From contig CAMLOB010000019.1 of NCBI GenBank assembly GCA_946481475.1, positions 1 to 15,638 on the forward strand: DNA of 15,638 nt, written 5' to 3'. Made by a program: the position numbers and the translations under genes. The notes under the pieces are model-generated. The model ran no database searches. It saw only the letters and a list, made by a program, of their open reading frames with translations, and had not been told where the DNA came from. This document shows, one piece after another, positions 7,126-13,849 of this stretch. How positions within the stretch are numbered: the first letter of the stretch is position 1; each line of letters starts with the position of its first letter. The DNA comes from an uncultured Chlorobiota bacterium (GTDB taxonomy: Bacteria > Bacteroidota > Kapaibacteriia > OLB7).

Positions 7126-8400
7126 ATGACATCACAATTTTCGGAAGAGGACCCAATCGCAGCCGCTATCACCGCATCGGTCGAAGCGGGTGAGATCGCC
7201 GGAGCAGCAACGCTCCTCTGGTGCGATGGCGAAGTGGTTCAGAGTGCCGCAATCAGTTGTCGTGATCTTGACAATGAGCTTCCGGTCGAACGTGATACTC
7301 TGTTCCGTATCGCCTCCATGACGAAGCCCATCACTTCTGCGGCAGCGCTCATGCTGCTGGAGGAAGGTCGGTTTGCGTTGGACGATTCAATAACCCGTTG
7401 GGCGCCGGAGTTCTCCAACATGCGCGTTCTGCTCTCACCCGATGGTCCGCTCGACGACACCGTCCCCGCAAAACGCGAAATCACTTTCGAAGATCTGTTG
7501 ACACATCGATCAGGACTTACCTACGCTGATTTCCATGTCGGCCCGATCTCACGTGCATACGCGGAGGCCCTGGGCGGAGACATTGACACCGAGGTAGCGC
7601 CGGATGCCTGGATTGCCGGGCTGGCCGCGTTGCCGTTGATCGACCAACCGGGAGCCGCTTTCCACTACGGTCGTTCGACTGACCTGCTTGGTCTGCTCAT
7701 CGCCCGAATCGAAGATGAACCGCTTGGTGAAGTACTGCGGCGTCGGATCTTTGGTCCGTTGAGCATGAATGACACAAGCTTCACCGTGCCGCGCTCAAAG
7801 CGGCACCGACGTGCCGGAGCATGCGGCTTTGACGACACCGGGCATTTGAGCCCGCTGAATGCCGTTCCGGGGGGTGCTGCGCTCCCTGAACGCCCGAATG
7901 ACATGACCTACATGTCCGGCGGCCAGGGTCTTTGGTCAACACCGGATGACTACGCTACCTTTGCGAGGGTGTTTATCGGTCGTGGTGTCGTCGATGGCGT
8001 CCGGATCTTGAGGCCGGAGTCGGTCGAACTGATGACTCGCAATCGTTTGACGGACTACCAGCGTGCCAACTCTGAGATGTTAGGCGTTCCAATCTTTGCA
8101 GCCGGCCATGGCTTCGGAATGGGCGTTGCCGTCGTAGTCGAGTCGGAAATGGCAATGTCAATCCCTTGTGGCGGCGGCGTTGGTGCAGTCGGGTGGCCGG
8201 GCTCGTACGGAGGTTGGTGGCGCGCGGATCCAAGCGACGGCTCGGTAATGGTGTTCATGACGCACAACATGGTAAGCCTGGATCAACTCGCGACGGACAT
8301 CGGCCTTGGCGTCTACGGCGCTATCGACAAGTTTCAGGAGTTGGCTTCCGCTTGCACGCGTTATCGTCGTGGGTCGACAAGCCGTTCCGTCAGGCCGTGA
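7126..8400 (+). CDS. Serine hydrolase, beta-lactamase/EstB-like family
   Basis: This 424-residue protein belongs to the class C beta-lactamase/penicillin-binding fold (Pfam Beta-lactamase), whose members include esterases, D-aminopeptidases and carboxypeptidases. The catalytic Ser-x-x-Lys is SMTK at 64-67. The second motif is a Tyr at 181 in FHYGRSTDLLG, typical of esterase-like members rather than YxN of true AmpC. The third element is the Gly/Trp-rich GWPGSYGGWWRADP near the C-terminus, replacing KTG. LLTHRSGLTY and GQGLWSTPDDYATFARV are also family-typical. No signal peptide is present, so it is probably cytoplasmic and not a classical secreted beta-lactamase. The start is ATG 7126; an in-frame TTG at 7072 would add an unconserved extension. 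The basic C-terminal tail after about residue 405 looks extra. The substrate cannot be deduced. Confidence 0.88.
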   Translation: MTSQFSEEDPIAAAITASVEAGEIAGAATLLWCDGEVVQSAAISCRDLDNELPVERDTLFRIASMTKPITSAAALMLLEEGRFALDDSITRWAPEFSNMRVLLSPDGPLDDTVPAKREITFEDLLTHRSGLTYADFHVGPISRAYAEALGGDIDTEVAPDAWIAGLAALPLIDQPGAAFHYGRSTDLLGLLIARIEDEPLGEVLRRRIFGPLSMNDTSFTVPRSKRHRRAGACGFDDTGHLSPLNAVPGGAALPERPNDMTYMSGGQGLWSTPDDYATFARVFIGRGVVDGVRILRPESVELMTRNRLTDYQRANSEMLGVPIFAAGHGFGMGVAVVVESEMAMSIPCGGGVGAVGWPGSYGGWWRADPSDGSVMVFMTHNMVSLDQLATDIGLGVYGAIDKFQELASACTRYRRGSTSRSVRP

Positions 8401-8492
8401 CAAGGCATCGCGGGGAGGGCGTGCGGCTGCTGAACTGCCCCGTTCGACCGCAGAACGAGCACTAACCGATGATTGCAGGCCGTTGAAACATG

Positions 8493-8531
8493 CCGGTCTG
8501 CGGTGTTGTGTGTCGACAACACTCAGTCCGG
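8493..8531. repeat. Imperfect inverted repeat after the serine hydrolase gene
   Basis: Arms at 8493-8509 and 8516-8531 pair over CCGG, CTG and GTGTTGT, with one mismatch and one asymmetric bulge, around a 6-nt loop. There is no U tract on either side. It may terminate or stabilise the serine hydrolase transcript. Confidence 0.4.
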
Positions 8532-8550
8532 AGAACCGATCGTGCTCCCC

Positions 8551-8593
8551 AAAAACGATAAGAGCCTCGATTCCATAAAGAATCGAGGCTCTT
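8551..8593 (-). terminator. Intrinsic terminator of the tRNA operon
   Basis: A perfect 14-bp stem (8560-8573 with 8580-8593) with a 6-nt loop is followed on the minus strand by AUCGUUUUU. It lies directly downstream of the last tRNA (Glu). The stem would also block plus-strand transcription from the serine hydrolase side. Confidence 0.85.
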
Positions 8594-8598
8594 CCCTG

Positions 8599-8670
8599 TA
8601 CCGCGTACGAGACTCGAACTCGTGTTACCGCCGTGAGAGGGCGGCGTCCTAACCACTAGACGAACGCGGC
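8599..8670 (-). tRNA. tRNA-Glu (CUC)
   Basis: A full 72-nt cloverleaf can be drawn: acceptor GCCGCGU/ACGCGGU, D arm GUCUAGUGGUUAGGAC, anticodon stem CCGCC/GGCGG with loop CUCUCAC (anticodon CUC, reads GAG), 4-nt variable loop, and T arm ACGAG-UUCGAGU-CUCGU. Discriminator is A73; CCA is not encoded. The first pair is G1-U72, unusual compared with G1-C72 of E. coli tRNA-Glu. It is the last gene of the three-tRNA operon, next to the terminator at 8551-8593. Confidence 0.95.
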
Positions 8671-8683
8671 ATCCTTTCTTCAA

Positions 8684-8724
8684 TTCAAAGGGCAAAATGA
8701 AAAATTCAAAAAGGAGAAATCACC
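8684..8724 (+). repeat. A-rich spacer repeat, copy 1
   Basis: This copy lies between tRNA-Gln and tRNA-Glu. It shares the core GGCAAAATGAAAAATTCAAA and flanking bases with copy 2 (8833-8873), about 40 nt in all with few differences. Given on the plus strand; it is transcribed in the other sense as tRNA spacer. Confidence 0.8.
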
Positions 8725-8745
8725 ATTGAGTTTTTCATTCCCTTG

Positions 8746-8818
8746 TTGCCCCGCCAGGGCTCGAACCTGGACTCTTCTGATCCAGAGTCAGACGTGTTGC
8801 CAGTTACACCACAGGGCA
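8746..8818 (-). tRNA. tRNA-Gln (CUG)
   Basis: A 73-nt cloverleaf: acceptor UGCCCUG/CGGGGCA (with one U-G pair), D arm GUGUAACUGGCAACAC, anticodon stem UCUGA/UCAGA with loop CUCUGGA (anticodon CUG, reads CAG), variable loop AGAGU, and T arm CCAGG-UUCGAGC-CCUGG. Discriminator is A73. The weak U1-A72 pair matches the identity feature used by glutaminyl-tRNA synthetase. CCA is not encoded. Confidence 0.95.
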
Positions 8819-8832
8819 GTATGCCGGAGAAG

Positions 8833-8873
8833 TTCAAAAGGCAAAATGAAAAATTCAAAAAAGGAAAAACCAC
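8833..8873 (+). repeat. A-rich spacer repeat, copy 2
   Basis: This copy lies between tRNA-Ala and tRNA-Gln. It is nearly identical to copy 1 over about 40 nt, with one inserted A and a few substitutions. It has no obvious hairpin. Confidence 0.8.
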
Positions 8874-8918
8874 TCCTGAATTCTCTCCGCTGCTGCGGAT
8901 TCTCCTGCCTTGTCTCCG

Positions 8919-8991
<73 letters not shown>

Positions 8992-9010
8992 GATTCTTTC
9001 AAAGGAACGG

Positions 9011-9041
9011 CAAAGTTAGAATTGTTCCGGACGTTGTGCAA
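9011..9041 (-). promoter_or_regulatory. Promoter of the tRNA operon
   Basis: On the minus strand, TTG (9041-9039), a 20-nt spacer and TAACTTTG (9018-9011) match the Bacteroidota consensus TTG / TAnnTTTG exactly. Transcription would begin about 13 nt before tRNA-Ala. Confidence 0.75.
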
Positions 9042-9106
9042 GCCCCGGAACATTCAAAAGTGTGAACCGAAACGGATGCCCCCTGCCGGTTCGTCACCAT
9101 CCGAGA

Positions 9107-9137
9107 TTGTTCGGTAGCTTCCTCTTCGCTATGTTGA
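9107..9137 (+). promoter_or_regulatory. Candidate promoter of the mqnA-mqnC gene
   Basis: TTG (9107-9109), a 20-nt spacer and TATGTTGA (9130-9137) give the right spacing but a weaker -7 element. A transcript starting near 9143 would favour translation from ATG 9173 over the earlier GTG 9062 or ATG 9131. Confidence 0.4.
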
Positions 9138-9172
9138 GCCCGTATCGAGGCCGATTTCAACGACATCAGATT

Positions 9173-11272
9173 ATGTATACATCAGAATCCGCTCGCCGTT
9201 ATCTCTCCCGTGCCGAAACCGTCCGCCCGGTTCCGGAGCGGAAACGCTCCAGATTGAAAGTGGTTGCCGCCGATTTCCTGAATTCCCTCCCCCTGACGAT
9301 CGAGGTTGCCGAGGATGATTTCTTCGATTTCGAGTATGTGGTCCCGAGTGAAGGGGCACGGCAACTGGTAGAGGAGGAGGCCGATATCGCCCTGCTTCCG
9401 GTTGCCGCCCTGGCGGAGATCGGCGGACTTGAAGTTGTTCCCGGTCCCTGCATCGGAGCCAACGGTCGGGTCGATTCGGTGGTGATCGTCAGCGAGGTCC
9501 CGCTCGATCGGATCGAACGCCTCTACGTCGACAGTGCAAGTCGCACGTCGGTGATCCTTGCGCGGATCTATCTGGAATCGATCGGCATGTCGAACATTCC
9601 TTTCGTCCGGCTTCCCGCCAGGGAAATTCTTGAGCTGATCGGCGGCACCGATGCCGGTCTGTTGATCGCCGACGTCGCCTTCGCCCACTCCAAACGCTTC
9701 AAGTACCGGCACGATCTCGGCGATGCCTGGAAACGTCTGACCGGCGAACCCTTTGTCTTTGCCGTCTGGGCCGCCCATCCGGGCGTGCTGACCGATGAGA
9801 TCGTTTCGCGACTGAACCACCGGTTCTGGGACGGACTTGCCCGCAAGCACCAGATCATCGCCGACTGGGCCGGCGAACACGATATGCCGGTTGCCGATGT
9901 GGCCGATTATCTGGACGAGCGTATCCAGTTCAACCTGAACCGTTCGGCATGGAACGGAATGCAGGAGTTCTTCCGGGTGGCAAGCAATCTCGGTCTGCTT
10001 CCCGATGCCCGCGTGGAGTTTGCCCAGCGGAACGAGCGGGGGGAGGATCTTCGCGGACTCCATACCGGCGGGACGACCTCCTTCGGTCGCTGGACGCCGG
10101 AAGTCGTTCCCTACAACAGAACCTATGGCGTCGACCGGATACTCTCGCGGGCCGAGTCCGGACGACGCATCTCGCTTCACGATGCCGAACGGCTCTACGA
10201 GGAGGCGAACCTGACTGAGCTTGGAGAGGTTGCCCACACCATCCGGACCCGGATGAATCCGGGAAACCGGGTCAGCTACATCGTGGCGATGAACCTGAAC
10301 TACACCAACGTCTGCAATGTCGATTGCAGTTTCTGCGGATTCTATCGGAGCCACGACCCGGAGCGTAAAGGGCACGACGAGGGGTATACGCTGAACCGTG
10401 AGGAGATTCGCGAGAAGATGAACACGCTCTCGGCGGCCGAAGGGGTACAGGTCCTGTTCCAGGGGGGAGTGAACCCGAACCTGCCGATCGAGTACTACAT
10501 CCGAACGTTCGAGTGGTTCAAGCAGGAATGGCCCCAGATCCATCTGAACTGTCTGTCGGTCGACGAAGTCCTCGGGCTCTGTCCGGACGGAACGCCGGAA
10601 CAGATTGCCGGTGTGCTTTCGCGATTGAAAGAAGCGGGGCTTGATATGCTGCCGGGGGCCGGAGCGGAGATTCTGGTCGATCGCGTCCGGCGGCGCGTCT
10701 CGCGCAAGAAGAGTCGCGCCTCCTACTGGCTGGAGACGATGCGCCAGGTCGGCAAGCTCGGGATGCATGCTTCGGTGACGATGCTCTACGGTATGCGGGA
10801 GACGACGCGGGACAAATTCGCCCACATGGCAAAGATCCGTCAGCTCCAGGACGAAGTCTCTCCGTTCAAGGTGTTTATCTCCTGGCCCTACCGCAAGGCC
10901 GACAGTCTGAAGCTTCAGGCGACCGACCAGGCCGGGTCGACGTATCTGCGGATGCAGGCGATCTCCCGCATCTTCTTCGACAACATCCCTCATATCATGT
11001 GTTCGTGGGTGACGCAGGGACCGGAAATCGGCCAGGCTGCTCTCTGGTACGGAGCGGACGATTTCGGAAGCGTGATGTTCGAGGAGAACGTCGTCTCCGC
11101 AAGCGGCGTCACCTATCGGATGGATGCCGACGCTATGGAATACTATATCCGCGATGCCGGGTTCGAGCCGTTCCGCCGGACCGGAGAGTTCGAGGAGTGG
11201 AATCGGGAAGAGCATGTCTTGCTGAAGGGAAAAAGCCGGCGGGTGGAGTTTGATCCGGGAATTATCTATTGA
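9173..11272 (+). CDS. MqnA-MqnC fusion: chorismate dehydratase / cyclic dehypoxanthinyl futalosine synthase
   Basis: This single 699-residue frame carries two futalosine-pathway menaquinone enzymes. Residues about 27-278 are MqnA-like (VVAADFLNSLPLT, ADIALLPVAALAEI, GRVDSVVIVSEVPLDRI, SRTSVILARIYLES), which converts chorismate to 3-[(1-carboxyvinyl)oxy]benzoate. A linker of about 39 residues follows. Residues about 318-699 are a radical SAM MqnC: the cluster motif CNVDCSFC has Cys381, Cys385 and Cys388 for [4Fe-4S], after NYTNV; later come VQVLFQGGVNPNLPIEYY, GAGAEILVDRVRRRVS and PFKVFISWPYRKADSL. MqnC cyclises dehypoxanthine futalosine; MqnE, also radical SAM, is less similar to these motifs. 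The two steps are not consecutive: MqnE and a nucleosidase act between them. The start is uncertain: ATG 9173 is preferred because earlier in-frame starts (GTG 9062, ATG 9131) add a sequence unlike MqnA and the former precedes the candidate promoter. No Shine-Dalgarno is visible. The gene is divergent from the tRNA operon. Confidence 0.9.
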   Translation: MYTSESARRYLSRAETVRPVPERKRSRLKVVAADFLNSLPLTIEVAEDDFFDFEYVVPSEGARQLVEEEADIALLPVAALAEIGGLEVVPGPCIGANGRVDSVVIVSEVPLDRIERLYVDSASRTSVILARIYLESIGMSNIPFVRLPAREILELIGGTDAGLLIADVAFAHSKRFKYRHDLGDAWKRLTGEPFVFAVWAAHPGVLTDEIVSRLNHRFWDGLARKHQIIADWAGEHDMPVADVADYLDERIQFNLNRSAWNGMQEFFRVASNLGLLPDARVEFAQRNERGEDLRGLHTGGTTSFGRWTPEVVPYNRTYGVDRILSRAESGRRISLHDAERLYEEANLTELGEVAHTIRTRMNPGNRVSYIVAMNLNYTNVCNVDCSFCGFYRSHDPERKGHDEGYTLNREEIREKMNTLSAAEGVQVLFQGGVNPNLPIEYYIRTFEWFKQEWPQIHLNCLSVDEVLGLCPDGTPEQIAGVLSRLKEAGLDMLPGAGAEILVDRVRRRVSRKKSRASYWLETMRQVGKLGMHASVTMLYGMRETTRDKFAHMAKIRQLQDEVSPFKVFISWPYRKADSLKLQATDQAGSTYLRMQAISRIFFDNIPHIMCSWVTQGPEIGQAALWYGADDFGSVMFEENVVSASGVTYRMDADAMEYYIRDAGFEPFRRTGEFEEWNREEHVLLKGKSRRVEFDPGIIY

Positions 11273-11403
11273 AAAAAGAGGTTGTAGAGGGGGACCCGGT
11301 ATCGAAGAGAGAGGGAGGACAATCGCCTGCGCAGAGGCTGCCGACTGAGCGACGGCATATCAGGCCGTTGCACGTTCTCTTTTCTTCGACAGCCGACTCT
11401 TGC

Positions 11404-11425
11404 TGAAAGGGGACGTCCCCTTTCA
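11404..11425. promoter_or_regulatory. 22-bp perfect palindrome upstream of the exported-protein gene
   Basis: The core GAAAGGGGACGTCCCCTTTC (11405-11424) is its own reverse complement, and the outer T/A pair extends it to 22 bp. It ends 29 nt before the ATG at 11455. Having no loop, it suits a dimeric DNA-binding protein site better than a terminator; neither strand has a U tract. Confidence 0.5.
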
Positions 11426-11443
11426 AACGGATCAACCTGTTGC

Positions 11444-11448
11444 GGAGG
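11444..11448 (+). promoter_or_regulatory. Shine-Dalgarno GGAGG that fixes the start at 11455
   Basis: GGAGG lies 6 nt before ATG 11455. It rules out the in-frame TTG at 11440, which would sit upstream of this site. Confidence 0.8.
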
Positions 11449-11454
11449 ACTTTC

Positions 11455-11940
11455 ATGCGCTTTTCCCGTCGGTCGGTACTGTGTATCCTGTCGGTATCGA
11501 CACTGCTCATCGTTTCAGGCTCGCGTGCAAACGGGCAGTTCAAGGAATTTGAGGAAGCCGGATCGTTCGGACCCCTGATCGGTCTGCATACCGGAGGGGG
11601 ATTTGCCGTTGAGGGAGGCGTCGGAGTCCTGCTGAGTCTGAAAGAACACAACGAGGCGTACTACGTGACGTCTGCCGGGGCTTCGGTGGAGGTGATCGTC
11701 GGCGAACATCCGGTGATCGCACCCCGGTTGACGGCCTGGTATACGCACGGTATCTTTACGGTTGGGCTGGGGGGAGGAGTCTATATAGGGGAGGATCGGA
11801 GCGTGTTTACACTTCAGCCGGAGATCGGACTCGGGTTCTGGACCAACAGGATTACCTGGAGACTGAATCTCTTTCTCGGAGACGAGCCTGATGGGCTCGG
11901 GAACAGCGGTTTCAACATGACTGCCTTTATTCCGCTGTGA
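11455..11940 (+). CDS. Small exported, probable beta-barrel protein
   Basis: This 161-residue protein starts with a Sec signal peptide (MRFSRRSVLCILSVSTLLIV, probable cleavage near the ANGQ at 28-31). The mature part of about 130 residues is Gly-rich with alternating polar/hydrophobic stretches typical of beta strands: GGGFAVEGGVGVLLSL, YYVTSAGASVEVIV, GIFTVGLGGGVYIG, LQPEIGLGFW and ITWRLNLFLG. This is the pattern of a small outer-membrane barrel; the end (MTAFIPL) is hydrophobic but lacks a C-terminal Phe. No specific family is recognised. The start is set by the GGAGG at 11444-11448. It follows the mqnA-mqnC gene by 182 nt; a 22-bp palindrome lies in between, so separate control is likely. 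It is convergent with the haloperoxidase-like gene. Confidence 0.75.
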   Translation: MRFSRRSVLCILSVSTLLIVSGSRANGQFKEFEEAGSFGPLIGLHTGGGFAVEGGVGVLLSLKEHNEAYYVTSAGASVEVIVGEHPVIAPRLTAWYTHGIFTVGLGGGVYIGEDRSVFTLQPEIGLGFWTNRITWRLNLFLGDEPDGLGNSGFNMTAFIPL

Positions 11941-11970
11941 GGCGTATCGAAGGCGGGGTCCGGCAGGAAA

Positions 11971-12010
11971 AAGAAAAACGGCAATGGAGCTACAAAGCTC
12001 CATTGCCGTT
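11971..12010 (-). terminator. Terminator between convergent genes
   Basis: A perfect 15-bp stem (11977-11991 with 11996-12010) has a 4-nt loop. On the minus strand it is followed by a U-rich run (UUUCUUUUU), ending the haloperoxidase-like gene 43 nt after its stop. On the plus strand it follows the exported-protein gene by 36 nt but has a poor U tract, so it may act there only weakly. Confidence 0.8.
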
Positions 12011-12052
12011 ATCATATCCGTTACGAACGACCATTGTCGTCCGGACTTCCAG

Positions 12053-13429
12053 CTATTTCCGTGTCTGTACGTTCGCTATCACGTACTCTCCAAGTTCCCA
12101 TCCTTTTTCCGTACCGTTGAGGCATGCTTCGCGATAGTGGATTCCCCCCCAGAAACGGCTCCAGGTGACCTCCATTGCCGCCTCACGGAACGATTTGAAC
12201 GTGCGGACAGGAAGACCGAGATAGGCTTCGGTCCAGTCGTCGAACCCGAAGTCGTCGCCGAATCTGTGAGTCAGGACTGCGGCCGCAGCGGCGGAAATCG
12301 TGCTGTGTGCGCTGGTCCACTCAGGGAACGGCGGTGTCTCGATGTAGGGGAGCCAGGTGGAATCGATATACTTCTGGACGTAGGTGACCGGACGAATCAG
12401 ATCATACTTGTACTTCCCGTCCCACGCGCTGATGAACCCGTCGGCCAGGGCTGCGGAGACCTGCACGTACATCTCAAGCGATTCCATCATATTGATCTCG
12501 GCCTTCTCGGCCGCTATCGAGGCAATACTTATCCAGTGTCCGCCCGGACTGACCTGACGTGTGTTGTACATGAAATGACCGTCGAAATGGGAGTGGATCG
12601 GATTGCAGTCCCAGAACTGGGCGATCAGACGCTGCTCCTGCGTAGCATTCTTGTCCGACTCATAGACGGCATAGACCATCTTGTAGAAATCGGAGTCCGG
12701 ATCTGTGCTGAACTCCGGTGGCGGGGGAGGAAGGAACTGGCTTACCGAGTCTATGACGAACGGCCGGTGTTCATTCCAGTAGGGATCGACCGGATCGTGG
12801 AATGCCGGAGGAGTCCGTTCCCACGCTCCCGGAAAGATCGGTACTTCATAACGTGTCTTCGCGCCGATCTTCACAAAGTTATCTTTCGACATCCACTCGA
12901 TAATGTGCTGTGCAACCGCTTTGCCGTATGCTTTGGATCGTTCAATGACATCGGGCGCCACTCCCATATCGGCGAGGATCCCGTAGTATGCTTCGGCTGC
13001 ACTGTCGGACATGTAGCGCCGGTAGATCAGGTTCGGCAGCGTGTTCTGATAGGCGGAGATCGCCGTGACGCGCCAGTCGTACTTGAGTCCTTTTTCGGGC
13101 TGGGGAGCCGGGGTCAGACCGTTGAACTGACCGGCCAGCGATCGGCACTCCGGAAATCCGGGCAGAGCCGCCTCGTATGCCGCCACGTTGGCGTAAGTAT
13201 AGTTCCTTGCCGCACTTCCGGGAGTAAATCCGTCGATTTTGATGATCTCGATCGCCAGACGGTTCAGTTCATGAACGAACGTGGCCGGCTTGCTGTAATC
13301 GGGTGCGGGACGCTTCCACTCCTCTTTGTTCTGAGCAAGAAGGAAGTGGGTCGATGCGGTAAAAAGAAGGAAGGCAAAAACCGGTTTCAGAATTTGCATA
13401 GCACGTAACCTCGATATCTGTGGTTTCAT
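12053..13429 (-). CDS. Secreted vanadium-haloperoxidase/PAP2-like protein
   Basis: This 458-residue protein has an N-terminal signal peptide (hydrophobic VFAFLLFTASTHFLL, cleavage after LAQ near residue 33). Its C-terminal half carries the vanadate/phosphate-binding motifs of the vanadium haloperoxidase-PAP2 phosphatase superfamily. These are Lys339-x6-Arg346-Pro347 (KYKYDLIRP), TSAH at 372-375 where PSGH is canonical, and Ser424-Arg425-x5-His431 (SRFWGGIHYREA). His431 would ligate vanadate or take phosphate. Position 435, usually Asp in classical chloro- and bromoperoxidases, is Ala. Activity (halide oxidation, phosphatase or neither) cannot be inferred. The start is ATG 13429, with AAAGGA 5 nt upstream; ATG 13399, 30 nt inside, gives a shorter signal peptide and has GAGG upstream, so it is a real alternative. 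The gene is convergent with the exported protein and divergent from hemL. Confidence 0.85.
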   Translation of the reverse strand: MKPQISRLRAMQILKPVFAFLLFTASTHFLLAQNKEEWKRPAPDYSKPATFVHELNRLAIEIIKIDGFTPGSAARNYTYANVAAYEAALPGFPECRSLAGQFNGLTPAPQPEKGLKYDWRVTAISAYQNTLPNLIYRRYMSDSAAEAYYGILADMGVAPDVIERSKAYGKAVAQHIIEWMSKDNFVKIGAKTRYEVPIFPGAWERTPPAFHDPVDPYWNEHRPFVIDSVSQFLPPPPPEFSTDPDSDFYKMVYAVYESDKNATQEQRLIAQFWDCNPIHSHFDGHFMYNTRQVSPGGHWISIASIAAEKAEINMMESLEMYVQVSAALADGFISAWDGKYKYDLIRPVTYVQKYIDSTWLPYIETPPFPEWTSAHSTISAAAAAVLTHRFGDDFGFDDWTEAYLGLPVRTFKSFREAAMEVTWSRFWGGIHYREACLNGTEKGWELGEYVIANVQTRK

Positions 13430-13849
13430 AGAAGTCCTTTATCGCCATCCGGTGGACAGAGGGTCCTGTAGACGAACTATCCCCGATCTCTATTGATCTC
13501 TGATGTGTCGATACGTTTGCAGGAAGCGCAGGTCCGTACCCGTTCTCTTCGCCGCATTTCGCATGCTGCTGTTGCAATGTCGGTTGCTCCGTCATGGAGA
13601 GAAGGAAACAGGAACCGGCTAATTTACGGCGATGATTCGTGGAGATCAAATTTTCCTTCGTCGAAACGAATCGCATAGGGGAGAAACCGGCGGAGTTAGT
13701 AGGTTGTGAAAAACCGGGTGTTCGGAACAGGACCGGAGCTCCCCCAAATGTTGGGGATAACACGCCGGCCGGATCAATGTTTCCGGCAGATACTGCTATT
13801 GACAAGTCGAACAACGGCTCGCACGAGGGGAGTCGAAGAACAATACGGG
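13430..13849. other. Divergent intergenic region, haloperoxidase-like gene / hemL
   Basis: In these 420 bases I find no convincing TTG-N20-TAnnTTTG promoter and no RNA gene. The hemL frame runs open back to GTG 13706, but that part does not resemble HemL. A small inverted repeat CCCCAA-ATG-TTGGGG lies near 13743-13757. A TTGACA at about 13796-13801 has no matching -10 element at the usual distance. Confidence 0.5.

Noticed and set aside
8400..8550. Integron attC-like site in the inverted repeat at 8493-8531
   Set aside because: The conserved RYYYAAC and GTTRRRY ends are not in place and there is no cassette array or integrase.
9182..11215. 677-codon minus-strand open frame opposite mqnA-mqnC
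   Set aside because: A shadow of a GC-rich gene: the plus strand has clear MqnA and MqnC motifs, while the minus translation is His/Asp/Arg-rich without any motif.
11984..13408. 474-codon plus-strand open frame opposite the haloperoxidase-like gene
   Set aside because: The minus strand has a signal peptide, ribosome site and conserved active-site motifs; the plus frame has none and starts inside the terminator hairpin.
13706..13849. N-terminal extension of hemL back to GTG 13706
   Set aside because: The added 48 residues do not resemble HemL, which normally begins a few residues before LFSRAKAVIPGG; length from 13850 already fits the family.
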